Shown: positions 1-9,229, numbered from the stretch's first letter. The stretch is DNA of 64,000 nucleotides from JAATGA01 sp047605605 (GCA_047605605.1 JASGFG010000002.1:33727-97726); one strand, 5' to 3'. Program-made: numbers and translations. The notes: generated from the sequence alone by a model not told the origin.

Positions 1-291
1 CAGCTTGGGCCCTATACCTTCAAGCCGGCGCAAAAGATGCTGGTGGACGAGCGTGAGAAAAAGATCCGCCTGACGGAAAAGGAAACGAACATCCTGAAGT
101 TCCTTTACCGCGCATCCCAAGGTGTTGTGGCCCGCGACGTGCTGCTTCACGAGGTCTGGGGCTATAACGCCGGCGTCACCACCCATACGCTGGAAACCCA
201 CATCTACCGCCTTCGCCAGAAGATCGAGCCCGATCCCTCGAACGCGCGGCTCCTGGTCACGGAAAGCGGCGGCTACCGGTTGGTCGCGTGA
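1..291 (+). CDS. OmpR/PhoB-type response regulator, C-terminal part
   Basis: The gene runs in from outside the window; only the last 96 codons are present, in frame from base 1. They encode a winged-helix DNA-binding domain of the OmpR/PhoB class. The recognisable parts are LTEKETNILKFL, the recognition-helix stretch THTLETHIYRLRQKIE and the closing VTESGGYRLVA hairpin. The receiver domain is missing, so neither the phosphorylation site nor the partner kinase can be judged. No histidine kinase gene follows, so if it has a partner it is upstream or elsewhere. The DNA-binding class is certain; the regulated pathway is unknown. Confidence 0.9.
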   Translation, partial: QLGPYTFKPAQKMLVDEREKKIRLTEKETNILKFLYRASQGVVARDVLLHEVWGYNAGVTTHTLETHIYRLRQKIEPDPSNARLLVTESGGYRLVA

Positions 292-470
292 TCGCACACG
301 CGAAAGTTGTGGAAAAAACCGGCGGATCAGTCTTATTGTTGTCGAAATCGACTCCTATATGACTGGTCATGCGGTTCGTCCGCGAAAGGCTCCCCTTGCC
401 GTGCCGGGGTCATGACACGGCATCCTCCCTGTTGGAACTGGCCCAGGCGCAAGCCTGGGCTTCTTTTTTT
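292..470 (+). ncRNA. possible small RNA between response regulator and xth
   Basis: This gap ends in a strong factor-independent terminator and holds no convincing ORF. It contains the inverted repeat GTCGA-AA-TCGAC at 341-352 and the string TCCTCCC at 423-429, which is complementary to a Shine-Dalgarno sequence, just before the terminator stem. Anti-Shine-Dalgarno CCUCC motifs are known in rhodobacterial CcsR/cuckoo small RNAs, but this does not have their two-hairpin layout as far as I can see. No clear promoter was found, so it may simply be the 3' untranslated region of the response regulator. Treat as a candidate. Confidence 0.3.
441..470 (+). terminator. rho-independent terminator
   Basis: A perfect 8-bp stem, GCCCAGGC at 441-448 and GCCTGGGC at 453-460, encloses a GCAA loop. 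It is followed by TTCTTTTTTT. It lies 61 bases before the xth start, so it ends transcription from upstream rather than xth. Confidence 0.85.
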
Positions 471-531
471 CCTGACCCTTGCGGCCCGCGCCCTGCGCCG
501 CTAGCCCTGTGCCACCGGACAGGAGAGACAC

Positions 532-1320
532 ATGCCCTTCACCCTCGCCACCTGGAACATCAACTCGGTCCGCCTGCGCGAGGCGCTGGTCAGCCGCCTG
601 ATGACGGAGGAAACACCCGACATCCTGTGCCTTCAGGAAATAAAAAGCCCCGTCGATCTTGTCCCGGTCGAGGCGTTCCGGGCCCTTGGCTATACGCACA
701 TGGTCGCGCGCGGGCAAAAGGGCTACAACGGCGTGGCGATCCTGTCGCGCCTGCCGATCACCGATGCGGGCGACCGCGACTTCGCCAGGATGGGCCATGC
801 CCGCCATGTCGCCGCCCGGCTGGAAAACGGCGTGACGATCCACAATTTCTATGTCCCCGCCGGGGGCGACATCCCCGATCGCACGCAGAACGTGAAATTC
901 GGCCAGAAGCTCGACTTCCTGACCGAGATGCGGGACTGGGCGCAAGAGGACCGGCCCGCAAAGGCGATCCTGGTGGGCGATCTGAACATCGCCCCGCGCG
1001 AGGATGATGTCTGGAACCACAAGGCGCTGCTCAAGATCGTCAGCCACACCCCGGTCGAGGTCGAACACCTGGCCCAGGCGCAGGAGGCCGCGAACTGGGT
1101 CGACATCACCCGCAAGGACATTCCCGACGGGCGGCTCTATTCCTGGTGGTCCTATCGCTCGCCCGACTGGGATGCCGCCGACAAGGGCCGCAGGCTGGAT
1201 CACATCTGGGCCACGCCCGACATCGCCAATGCCGCCCATGGCAGCCGCATCCTGCGACCCGTGCGCAGCTGGGAACAACCGTCGGACCATGTCCCGGTCT
1301 TCGCCAGCTTCGACCTGTAA
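532..1320 (+). CDS. xthA: exodeoxyribonuclease III (AP endonuclease)
   Basis: The 262-residue protein belongs to the Xth/ExoA endonuclease-exonuclease-phosphatase family, which cuts DNA 5' to abasic sites and degrades 3' ends during base-excision repair. The active-site series is complete: WNIN with N9, LQEIK with the metal ligand E36, GDLNIAP with D150 and N152, and the C-terminal SDHVPV with D252 and H253. Length is normal for the family. A GGAGAG ribosome-binding site lies just before the ATG. It stands alone, after the terminator at 441-470 and before a repeat-type hairpin at 1349-1410. Confidence 0.96.
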   Translation: MPFTLATWNINSVRLREALVSRLMTEETPDILCLQEIKSPVDLVPVEAFRALGYTHMVARGQKGYNGVAILSRLPITDAGDRDFARMGHARHVAARLENGVTIHNFYVPAGGDIPDRTQNVKFGQKLDFLTEMRDWAQEDRPAKAILVGDLNIAPREDDVWNHKALLKIVSHTPVEVEHLAQAQEAANWVDITRKDIPDGRLYSWWSYRSPDWDAADKGRRLDHIWATPDIANAAHGSRILRPVRSWEQPSDHVPVFASFDL

Positions 1321-1348
1321 GCCGCCCGCCCCCGCTGAAATCCCTTTT

Positions 1349-1410
1349 CCCTTCATCTTGGCCCAAATACCCTGCGGGGAGGTCCGGAGGGGTGCAAAAC
1401 CCCTCCGGGG
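1349..1410 (+). repeat. 62-bp intergenic repeat, copy 1
   Basis: The element lies 28 bases after the xth stop. It starts CCCTTCATCTTGGCCC and ends in a hairpin with a 10-bp stem, CCGGAGGGGT pairing with ACCCCTCCGG. A second copy at 47615-47676 differs at one base (A1380 here, G there). In both places it follows a plus-strand stop codon. No T-run follows the hairpin, so it is not a classic terminator. It looks like a dispersed 3'-end repeat. Confidence 0.85.
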
Positions 1411-1453
1411 CCAGTCAAGGGGCGCAACGCCCCCGATAGCGGAGCCTGCCCAT

Positions 1454-1882
1454 ATGACCGTTCTCAAGGACCTCGATCGCGCCTGTGCCGCCGAAGGCAC
1501 GATCCTTTTCACCGTCACAGCGCATGATCTGGCCGCGGGCCTGTTCCGCCGGATCTATTCCAACACCCCCGCCGAATACCCGGTTCAGGGGACAAAGCCC
1601 CTGACCCGCGACGCCTGGTATGATCTGGTCATCCGCGACCGCCAGCCCTTTGTCGCCAACACGCCCGATGCCTTCCGCGAGCTGTTCTTCGACCATGCGC
1701 AGATCGAGGCGCTTGGCCTCGGCTCGGCCGCGAACCTGCCGGTGGTCGACAAGGCCGGCGATGTCGTGGGCACCGTGAACCTGCTGGCCGGGCCGGGGCA
1801 TTTCACGGCAGAGCGGCTGGCGATCTATCAGGCCGAGGTGCAGGCGGTGCTGCCCGCGCTGGTTCAGGCGCTGCGGCTCTGA
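1454..1882 (+). CDS. GAF-domain protein, small
   Basis: The 142-residue protein matches the single GAF-domain proteins of Rhodobacteraceae. Its features are a hydrophobic core near the start (GTILFTVTAHDL), a central acidic/aromatic segment and the typical last strand GDVVGTVNLLAGPGHFTAERL before a final helix. GAF domains bind small ligands or mediate contacts. There is no output domain here, so the role is unknown. I chose the ATG at 1454; a longer reading back to 1004 only runs antisense-like through xth. Its last 19 bases overlap the convergent flavoprotein gene. Confidence 0.72.
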   Translation: MTVLKDLDRACAAEGTILFTVTAHDLAAGLFRRIYSNTPAEYPVQGTKPLTRDAWYDLVIRDRQPFVANTPDAFRELFFDHAQIEALGLGSAANLPVVDKAGDVVGTVNLLAGPGHFTAERLAIYQAEVQAVLPALVQALRL

Positions 1883-3030
1883 AGCCGCGCCGCCGCCGCG
1901 CGGCCCGCGTGGCGTCCGGTGGCCAGGCATCCGGTCAGCAGATAGCCGCCGGTCGGCGCCTCCCAGTCCAGCATCTCGCCCGCGGCAAAGATGCCGGGCA
2001 GGGCGCGCAGTTCCAGATCGCCGGTCAGGCTGTCGGGCGCGATGCCGCCCGCGACGGAAATCGCCTCGTCCATCGGGCGCGCGCCTGCCAGCGGCACCGG
2101 CAGGGCCTTGAGAGCCCCGGCCAGATCGGCCGGAAGGGGGCGGGAAAACTCCATCACCAGCGCAACCGCAATCGGCGAAAGCCCCAGCTTGCGCAGCCGG
2201 TTCGCCACCGTCTCGCCCTGCCGCATCCGCGCCAGCCGCGCCGCCACCTCGGCGGCGGAAAGATCGGGCAACAGGTCCAGCGCCAGCCCCGCCCCCTCGC
2301 GCAGCGCGCGCGAGACGGCATAGACCCCGCCCCCCTCGATGCCCCTGGCCGAAATCACGAACTCGCCCCGCTCGCGTTGCCTGCCCGCGATCAGCGCCGC
2401 GCCCTTTACCGGTTGGCCGAAATGGCGGGTCATATGCGCCGACCAGTCGATGCGGAACCCCATGTTCGCCGGTCGAAACGGCGCGAGCGTGACCCCACGC
2501 CCCGCCAGCCATGGCGCCCATGCCCCGTCCGACCCCAGCCGCGCCCAGCTTGCCCCGCCAAGCGCCAGAACGGTCGCGGACGGGCGCAAGACCTGCGCGC
2601 CCTCCGGCGTATCAAAGGCGAAGCCGTGGCCCAGAAACCCGGTCCACCGCCAGCGGGTCCGCAACTCCACCCCCTGCCCCGCCAGCCGTGCCAGCCAGGC
2701 CCGCAGCAGGGGCGAGCCCTTCATGGCCACCGGAAACACCCGGCCGGATGATCCGGTGAACACCTCCTGCCCCAGCCCGCGCGCCCAGGTCATCACCTGA
2801 ACGGGGCCGAACTCCCGCAGGACAGGCCCTATCCATGCGGGAAAGTGGCGCAGAAAATCGGCCAGCGGCTCGTCCTTGGTCAGGTTCAGGCCCGACTTGC
2901 CCGCCATCAGGAACTTTCGCGCGGGCGAAGGCTTGGCCTCGGCCACCACGACGGGGTGCCCCGCCGCCGCGATCTGGTCCGCCGCCATCAGCCCGGCAGG
3001 CCCGGCGCCGATGACCAGCGCGGCCCTCAC
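1864..3030 (-). CDS. HI0933-like FAD-dependent oxidoreductase (TIGR03862 type)
   Basis: The 388-residue flavoprotein has the dinucleotide-binding motif IGAGPAG at residues 7-13 directly at the N terminus, followed by KFLMAGKSGLNLT, which is characteristic of the HI0933/YhiN-like family. The C terminus has the second FAD segment (GIFAAGEMLDWEAPTGGYLLTG). The substrate is not established for this family. The start is a GTG at 3030 that overlaps the stop of the upstream channel gene (GTGA), which implies translational coupling; the motif then falls at the normal position. The longer ATG-free extension to 3216 would run back into the channel gene. Confidence 0.85.
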   Translation of the reverse strand: MRAALVIGAGPAGLMAADQIAAAGHPVVVAEAKPSPARKFLMAGKSGLNLTKDEPLADFLRHFPAWIGPVLREFGPVQVMTWARGLGQEVFTGSSGRVFPVAMKGSPLLRAWLARLAGQGVELRTRWRWTGFLGHGFAFDTPEGAQVLRPSATVLALGGASWARLGSDGAWAPWLAGRGVTLAPFRPANMGFRIDWSAHMTRHFGQPVKGAALIAGRQRERGEFVISARGIEGGGVYAVSRALREGAGLALDLLPDLSAAEVAARLARMRQGETVANRLRKLGLSPIAVALVMEFSRPLPADLAGALKALPVPLAGARPMDEAISVAGGIAPDSLTGDLELRALPGIFAAGEMLDWEAPTGGYLLTGCLATGRHAGRAAAARLQSRSA

Positions 3031-4337
3031 GCCGCGCCGCCCTTGATCTGCACCACCTTCTGCGGATGGCTGATTCCCATACCGGCGGCGTTCAGCGCGT
3101 TCCAGATCGCGAACAGCGCCTGCGAGACATAGCTCTCGGTCAGCCCGTCGATGCCGTTCACCCAGAACTCCACACCGAACTGCGCCCCATGCTCGCCGAA
3201 CCCCTTCAACTCGCATTGCGCGGGCGAGGGGGCGCCCAGCACGAAGGGCAGCGCGGCCACCGCCGCCTCGGTCACTTCGGGGATGCGGTTCAGATCGACA
3301 TCGAAGCCCACGGTGAATTCGGCGGTATAGCGGTGCGCCTTGCCCGCGTCCGAGAAATTCACCACGCGCGAGGTGATGAAATTGTCGTTCGGCACCACGA
3401 TCCAGCGGCCATCGACGGTTTCAAGGATGCAGGCCCGCGCCGTCATCTTGACGATGGTGCCCGACGATCCGTCGTCCAGCTCGACGAAATCGCCCACCGT
3501 CGTCTGCCCTTCGATCAGCAGGATGATGCCCGAGACGAAGTTTGCCGCGATCTGTTGCAGGCCCAGCCCGATGCCCACGCCAAGCGCGCCGCCCAGAACC
3601 GCCACCGCCGTCAGATCGATCCCCATGATCGACATGAGCAGCAGGAAGGCCGCGCCAAAGATCGCGACCTCCGCCGCCTTGGAGGCCAGTTCGCGCGTGG
3701 CGGGGCGCAGTTCCTGCTGTTTCTTGATGTAATCGGCGCTTTGCCGGTTGGACCATGTGCCCAGCCAGAACAGCAGCGCCCCGGCGATCACGCCCCGCAC
3801 CAGCGCCATGGCGGAAAAGCGGATGTTGCCCAGATCGACCGATGTGGCCTCCAGCCAGTCGGTCAGGTCGTCCAGCAGGCCCAGGGCATAAAGCGCCGCC
3901 ACCGGGATCAGCACATAGCGCCCCAACAGCCGCAGGAACGGGTCGCGCAGCACATGGCGCACCAGGATGCGGGCGGCCAGGAACAGGAACACCCGCTTGC
4001 CAAAGGCGATCACGTCGCCCGACCCGAAAAGCTGCCGCGTGACCTGTTCGCCCACCGCCGTCATCGCATAGGCAAAGATCGGCAGCATCAGCGGCAGGAA
4101 CCGCAGGGCGAACCGGCGGGCGGTGTGAACGATGCCCTGCCTTTCCTCAGGCGGGGTCAGCAGTTTGCGCAGGATCGGGGTCAGCCGCCGCGCCAGCCAC
4201 AGCGCGATCAGGAAAGCCACCGCCAGCAGCGCGAATTGCGACCATGCCGCCGGGCTTTGCAGCCAGCCAAGCGCGATCTGGCCGACGCGGTCCAGCCCTT
4301 CCATCATTTTGCCGACGAATGCGGGCTGACCGTCCAT
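3027..4337 (-). CDS. MscS-family mechanosensitive channel
   Basis: The 436-residue membrane protein has several hydrophobic segments in its first 240 residues. The MscS pore and beta-domain signature follow: VLGGALGVGIGLGLQQ, then IEGQTTVGDFVEL and the PNDNFITSRVVNFS segment. Such channels open under membrane tension and release solutes on hypo-osmotic shock. The protein is longer than E. coli MscS because of extra N-terminal helices. GAGGAAGCGAT precedes the ATG. It is coupled through a GTGA overlap to the flavoprotein gene, although no functional link is apparent. Confidence 0.92.
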   Translation of the reverse strand: MDGQPAFVGKMMEGLDRVGQIALGWLQSPAAWSQFALLAVAFLIALWLARRLTPILRKLLTPPEERQGIVHTARRFALRFLPLMLPIFAYAMTAVGEQVTRQLFGSGDVIAFGKRVFLFLAARILVRHVLRDPFLRLLGRYVLIPVAALYALGLLDDLTDWLEATSVDLGNIRFSAMALVRGVIAGALLFWLGTWSNRQSADYIKKQQELRPATRELASKAAEVAIFGAAFLLLMSIMGIDLTAVAVLGGALGVGIGLGLQQIAANFVSGIILLIEGQTTVGDFVELDDGSSGTIVKMTARACILETVDGRWIVVPNDNFITSRVVNFSDAGKAHRYTAEFTVGFDVDLNRIPEVTEAAVAALPFVLGAPSPAQCELKGFGEHGAQFGVEFWVNGIDGLTESYVSQALFAIWNALNAAGMGISHPQKVVQIKGGAA

Positions 4338-4398
4338 ATCGCTTCCTCAAACCTGCCGGGCCATCCTGTCGCAAGAAAGCCGCGGCAGGGCAAGCCGG

Positions 4399-6654
4399 TC
4401 AGCGCCGCTTGCGGATGACCTTGCGTTTCGTCGCGGCGGCCTTGGCTGCGGCACGGCCTGGCATCCGGGGCTGATACTTGCCCTTCTTGCCGGGAGGCCT
4501 GCCAGCGCGCGGGGCCTGCCCCTCGATCTCCAGCAGTTCCAGCAGCAGCCCGCCGGTGACGGGCACCGCCTCGGCCAGACGGACCTTCACCCGCTGGCCC
4601 ACGCCGATCACCGTGCCGCTATCGGCGCCCACCAGCTGCTGGGCATCGGCGTCGAAATGGAAGAACTCGCGTCCGACCTCGCGGATCGGGACCAGACCGT
4701 CGGCCCCGGTTTCGTCCAGCTTGACGAACAGGCCGAACCGCTGCACGCCCGAGATCCGCCCCTCGAAGGTCGCCCCCACCCGGTCGGCCAGATAGCTGGC
4801 CAGATAGCGGTCGGTCGTATCACGCTCTGCCGCCATCGACCGGCGTTCGGTGTCCGAGATCAGCTTGGCCGTATCGCCAAGGTTCTCGATGTCAAAGGCC
4901 GACAGCCCGTCCGTGCCCCAGCGATGCCCGCGGATCAGCGCGCGATGGACGATCAGGTCGGAATATCGCCGGATGGGCGAGGTGAAATGCGCATAGTTCC
5001 GCAACGCCAGGCCGAAATGGCCGAAGTTTTCGGCGTTGTAATAGGCCTGCGTCATGCTGCGCAGGGTCGAGATGTTCAGCAGTTCGTCGAAATCCGACCC
5101 CTCGGCCTGCGCCAGCAGGCGGTTCAGGTGGCTGGTCTTCAGCACCTGCCCCTTGGCCAGCACAAAGCCGGAGGCCTCGGCCACTTCGCGCAGGGCGTCG
5201 ATGCGGTCGGGGCTGGGTTCTTCGTGCACGCGAAACAGCAGCGGCTGTTTCAGGCGGATCAACTCCTCGGCCGCGGCGACATTGGCGAGGATCATGAACT
5301 CCTCGATCAGCTTGTGGGCATCGAAGCGGTCGCGAAAGGCCACCGAAAGCACCTTGCCCTCGTCCGACAGCTCGATCCGCCGTTCCGGCAGGTCGAGGTC
5401 CAGCGGCTGACGGATGGCTCGGGCCTTCTTCGTCGCCTCATAGGCGGCGTAAAGCGGACGGATCACCCGGTCCAGCAGGGGCGCGCATTTCCCGTTCGGA
5501 TTGCCGTCCTGCGCCGCCTGCACCTCGGCGTAGTTCAGGCTGGCGACGGACCGCATCATGCCGCGCACGAAGCGGTGGCTGATCTTGTTGCCAAAGGCAT
5601 CCAGCCGCATCCTGACGGCAATGCAGGGCCGGTCCACCCCTTCGTGCAGGGAACACAGATCGCCCGACAGCACATCGGGCAGCATCGGCACCACCCGATC
5701 GGGGAAATAGGTGGAATTGCCGCGCTTGCGCGCTTCGCGGTCCAGGGCGCTGCCTGGCGTCACATAATGCGCCACGTCTGCGATGGCGACCCAGACGATG
5801 AAGCCGCCGTCATTGCCGGCCTCGTGGTCCGGCTCGGCATGGCAGGCGTCGTCATGGTCGCGCGCATCGGCCGGGTCGATGGTGACAAAGGGCAGGTCGC
5901 GCAGGTCGTCGCGGCCCGCCATGGCCGCCGGCTGCGCAGCGTCGGCTTCGGCCATGACCGCATCGGGGAACTGATCGGGGATGCCGTGCTGATGGATGGC
6001 GATCAGGCTGACCGCCCTGGCCCCCATCGGATCGCCCAGGCGGGCCACGATGCGCGCCTGCGGCAGGCCAAGGCGTTTCGGGCCGATGCTTTCGCCCTCG
6101 ACCAGTTCGCCATCCTTGGCGCCTTCGGCCGCGTCACGGGGAACGCGCCATTCCTTGTCATTGCCCTTGTCGATGGGCACGATCCGCCCACCTTCGGCAT
6201 TGGCGCGAAAGATGCCAAGAATTTTCAGCGGATTGGCACCAAGGCGGCGGATCAGCCGCGCCTCATACCGATGATCGGCGGCCTTGACCGGTGTCAGCCG
6301 GGCCAAGATGCGGTCGCCCTGGCCAAGCGCGGGCTCCCCCTTGCCGGGGATGAACAGGATCGCGGGGGGCGGTTCGTCCCCCTCCCACTCCATCGGGCGC
6401 AGGAACAGGTCGCCCTGCGCATCGGGTGCCAGCACGCTCAGCAGGGTGACGGGCGGCAGGCTGCCCGCCTCGCGGAAGGTGCGGCGCTTTTTTTCGATCG
6501 CGCCGTCGCCCTCCAGGTCCTTCAGCATCCGCTTCAGCTCGATCCGGGCCGCGCCCTTGATGCCGAAGGCGCGCGCAATGTCGCGCTTGGCCGAAAGACC
6601 GGGGTTTTCGGTGATCCACTGAAGGATCTGTTCCTTGGTGGGAAGCTGTTCCAT
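4399..6654 (-). CDS. rnr: ribonuclease R
   Basis: The 751-residue protein is a processive 3'-5' exoribonuclease that degrades structured RNA. The order is an N-terminal winged-helix region (KEQILQWITENPG), cold-shock OB domains, and the RNB catalytic domain with DPADARDHDDACHAE carrying the metal-binding aspartates. Then come the S1 domain (FEGRISGVQRFGLFVKL) and a lysine/arginine-rich tail. Length fits the family. The ATG at 6654 gives MEQLPTKEQ, the usual start; the 53 residues that could precede it in frame look non-coding. It follows an MFS gene on the same strand with a 40-base gap. Confidence 0.95.
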   Translation of the reverse strand: MEQLPTKEQILQWITENPGLSAKRDIARAFGIKGAARIELKRMLKDLEGDGAIEKKRRTFREAGSLPPVTLLSVLAPDAQGDLFLRPMEWEGDEPPPAILFIPGKGEPALGQGDRILARLTPVKAADHRYEARLIRRLGANPLKILGIFRANAEGGRIVPIDKGNDKEWRVPRDAAEGAKDGELVEGESIGPKRLGLPQARIVARLGDPMGARAVSLIAIHQHGIPDQFPDAVMAEADAAQPAAMAGRDDLRDLPFVTIDPADARDHDDACHAEPDHEAGNDGGFIVWVAIADVAHYVTPGSALDREARKRGNSTYFPDRVVPMLPDVLSGDLCSLHEGVDRPCIAVRMRLDAFGNKISHRFVRGMMRSVASLNYAEVQAAQDGNPNGKCAPLLDRVIRPLYAAYEATKKARAIRQPLDLDLPERRIELSDEGKVLSVAFRDRFDAHKLIEEFMILANVAAAEELIRLKQPLLFRVHEEPSPDRIDALREVAEASGFVLAKGQVLKTSHLNRLLAQAEGSDFDELLNISTLRSMTQAYYNAENFGHFGLALRNYAHFTSPIRRYSDLIVHRALIRGHRWGTDGLSAFDIENLGDTAKLISDTERRSMAAERDTTDRYLASYLADRVGATFEGRISGVQRFGLFVKLDETGADGLVPIREVGREFFHFDADAQQLVGADSGTVIGVGQRVKVRLAEAVPVTGGLLLELLEIEGQAPRAGRPPGKKGKYQPRMPGRAAAKAAATKRKVIRKRR

Positions 6655-6694
6655 GGCCCAAGGCGTAACACGGCCGCGGCGGCGCAGAAAGGGT

Positions 6695-7867
6695 TCAGTC
6701 CGTCCGGTCCTGCGCAAAGGCATAGACCGCAAGCCCGGCCAGCAGGCTGATCGCCACCCAGAGGAACACCGCCGCATAGGGGGCGCTGGCTGGATCTTTC
6801 GGGGCGGCGGCATGGATGCGCCCGGTGACGATCTGCGCGATGCCGACCGCGCCGATGCCGGAGAAGTTCAGAAGCGTCACCCCCCGCCCCATCAGATGCG
6901 GCGGGACGAAAGCCCTGCCGTGGGTCAGGACCATGGGAAAGGATGCCCCGAACAGACCGACGCCCGCCAGCATCGCCATGGAAAACACCTCACCCCCCGC
7001 CGGACGCGCCCACAACGCCAGAATGCAGGCCGCGCACAGCAGGTTGCCCCCCAGGATCACCCATTTGCGCGTGCCAAAGATCCGGTCCAGCGGACCATAG
7101 GCATAGTTGCCCGCCACGATCGCCAGCGCCATCATCAGCGAGGCCATGCCGATCCGCGCCTGATCTGCCCCGTAGACATCGGCGAAATAGGGGCCGATCC
7201 ACAGCCCGCGCAGCCCGGCGACCGGGTAATAACAGACGAACATCATCACCAGCAGCGGCCAGAACTGCGGCATCCGCAGCAGGTCCAGCAGCGACCCCTT
7301 TTCATGATGGATCACCCGCGGCGGGTCGCGCACAAGAACCGCCAGCGCCGCCGCGATGGCCAGCGTCAGCGCCGACAGACCCCACATGCAGCCCCGCCAG
7401 CCAAAGGTCTGCGCGGCCCAAGCCAGCGGCAGCGAGCCGAGGATGTTGCCCAGGCTGCCGGTGCCGATGGTGATCCCGGCCAGCGTGCCGACCATCGCGC
7501 CGGGAAAGCTGCGGGCAAAGATGTAATAGGAAGACATCAGCACTGGCGCGCAGCCCACCCCGATCAGCGCCATCGCCACATTGATGCCCGTGGCCCCTTG
7601 CGCCGTGGCAAAGACCGCCGCCCCTCCCCCCGCGCCGAGCGCGAACAGAGTCACCACCGTGCGGCGCGGCCCGATCCGGTCCAAAGCCCAGCCGATGGGC
7701 AGTTGCATCAGCGCAAACCCCAGGAACCACAGCCCCGAGGCGTTGGAAAGCTGTTCCGCGCCCAGTCCCAGATCGGCTTTCAGCATCGGCGTCAGCACCG
7801 CAAGGAAGGCGCGGTAGAACTGACTCATCACATAAGCCAGGATCAGACAGGCTATTCCGGCGCGCAT
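6695..7867 (-). CDS. MFS transporter
   Basis: The 390-residue protein is hydrophobic throughout with about twelve membrane segments. The loop 2-3 motif of the major facilitator superfamily is visible as GWALDRIGPRRTV. The substrate is not predictable from sequence. It starts one base after the stop of the next MFS gene upstream, so the two are probably cotranscribed. The two proteins are not close copies of each other. Confidence 0.88.
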   Translation of the reverse strand: MRAGIACLILAYVMSQFYRAFLAVLTPMLKADLGLGAEQLSNASGLWFLGFALMQLPIGWALDRIGPRRTVVTLFALGAGGGAAVFATAQGATGINVAMALIGVGCAPVLMSSYYIFARSFPGAMVGTLAGITIGTGSLGNILGSLPLAWAAQTFGWRGCMWGLSALTLAIAAALAVLVRDPPRVIHHEKGSLLDLLRMPQFWPLLVMMFVCYYPVAGLRGLWIGPYFADVYGADQARIGMASLMMALAIVAGNYAYGPLDRIFGTRKWVILGGNLLCAACILALWARPAGGEVFSMAMLAGVGLFGASFPMVLTHGRAFVPPHLMGRGVTLLNFSGIGAVGIAQIVTGRIHAAAPKDPASAPYAAVFLWVAISLLAGLAVYAFAQDRTD

Positions 7868-7868
7868 G

Positions 7869-9107
7869 TCAGGCAGGCACCGCGCCGGTCAGGCTGCGTT
7901 CACGCACCGGCAGATGCACGATGGCCGAAAAGGCGCCGACGCCGATGCCGATCCACCAGACCAGCGTGTAGTCGCCGTTCAGGTCATACATCTTGCCGCC
8001 CAGCCAGACGCCCAGGAATCCGCCGATCTGGTGCGACAGGAAGACAAAGCCGTAAAGCGTGCCCATGTAGCGCAGCCCGTAGATATGCGCCACAAGTCCG
8101 CTGGTCAGCGGCACGGTCGCCAGCCACAAGGCCCCCATGACGGCCGAAAACAGCAGCACGGTCGCCGGCGTGATCGGCGTCAGGATAAACCATGCGGCGG
8201 CGATGGTGCGCCCCACATAGATGCCGGCCAGCAGGTATTTCTTGGTATACCGCTTGCCCAGCCAGCCCGCGGTGATGGTGCCGACGATATTCGCCAGCCC
8301 GATCACCGCGATGGACAGCGCGCCAAGCGCCGAAGTCGTCGTGATGCCCATTCCCGCCAGCACGCCATGCGGCGCGATCGGGCCGCAGAACTGGGTGATC
8401 AGCGCCGGGAAATGCGCGGTGATGAAGGCCAGCTGATATCCGCAGGAGAAAAAGCCCAGGAAGATCAGCGAAAAGGACGGGTCGCGGAAGGCGCGCTTCA
8501 GCACCTCGCCCATCGATTCCTCCAGCTCGGCCCGGCTGGCCGGCTGGGGCGAGCGGATGAAGGGCAGCGCCAGAAGCGTCAGAAGCACCACCACCGCAAA
8601 GATCAGGAACACCGTCTGCCACGGATAATGCGCCAGCAAAAGCTCGGCCACCGGGGCGCCGAAAACCTGGCCCGCCGACCCGGCGGCGGTGGCGATGCCC
8701 AGCGTCAGGGACCGGTGTTCCGGCGCGGCGGCCCGCCCGACGACGGCCAGCACAACGCCAAAGCCGGTCCCGGCGATGCCGAAACCGACCAGCACCTCCC
8801 ACAACTGCATCGCCCCCGGCGTCGTCGAGATCGAGGTCAGGACAAGCCCCAGCGCATAAAGGATCGCCCCCGCGATGATCGCGCGCCGGTCGCCGAAGCG
8901 TTCGGCCAGCGCGCCAAAGATCGGCTGCCCGATGCCCCAGGCCAGGTTCTGGATCGCGATGGCCAGGCTGAAATCCGACCGGGGCCAGCCGAATTCCTCG
9001 GCGATGGGGATCTGGAACACGCCGAAACTGGCCCTGACGGCAAAGCCGAGCATCAGGATCGCGCAACCCGCGATCAGGACGGGGGTAAAGATCGGGGCCT
9101 TGGTCAT
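7869..9107 (-). CDS. MFS transporter, monocarboxylate/oxalate-formate type
   Basis: The 412-residue protein has about twelve transmembrane segments. Its N-terminal pattern, VRASFGVFQIPIAEEFGW followed by AERFGDRRA, resembles the MFS branch of oxalate/formate and monocarboxylate carriers. That substrate class is inferred from resemblance only. The start at 9107 is supported by GGAGG seven bases upstream; an 11-residue in-frame extension has no such site. It is the first gene of a two-gene MFS unit. Confidence 0.85.
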   Translation of the reverse strand: MTKAPIFTPVLIAGCAILMLGFAVRASFGVFQIPIAEEFGWPRSDFSLAIAIQNLAWGIGQPIFGALAERFGDRRAIIAGAILYALGLVLTSISTTPGAMQLWEVLVGFGIAGTGFGVVLAVVGRAAAPEHRSLTLGIATAAGSAGQVFGAPVAELLLAHYPWQTVFLIFAVVVLLTLLALPFIRSPQPASRAELEESMGEVLKRAFRDPSFSLIFLGFFSCGYQLAFITAHFPALITQFCGPIAPHGVLAGMGITTTSALGALSIAVIGLANIVGTITAGWLGKRYTKKYLLAGIYVGRTIAAAWFILTPITPATVLLFSAVMGALWLATVPLTSGLVAHIYGLRYMGTLYGFVFLSHQIGGFLGVWLGGKMYDLNGDYTLVWWIGIGVGAFSAIVHLPVRERSLTGAVPA

Positions 9108-9229
9108 GGCGGTTCCTCCGGCACAGTCCGGGCACAACACGCCGCGGCGCAGGGCGCGTCAATCGCATTCTTGTGATGGATGCAATTCGCCCGCCCGATG
9201 GCGCCGCCCCGTCCGGCGCGCGCGGGCCA

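Noticed and set aside
1004..1453. Upstream extension of the GAF-domain frame
   Set aside because: It overlaps most of xth in another frame and the repeat at 1349-1410. The ATG at 1454 gives a protein that begins at the domain.
4657..6750. A 697-codon open frame on the plus strand
   Set aside because: It lies wholly antisense to RNase R, whose motifs are complete. Its composition (many His, Arg, Gln, Gly) is typical of a mirror frame in high-GC DNA.
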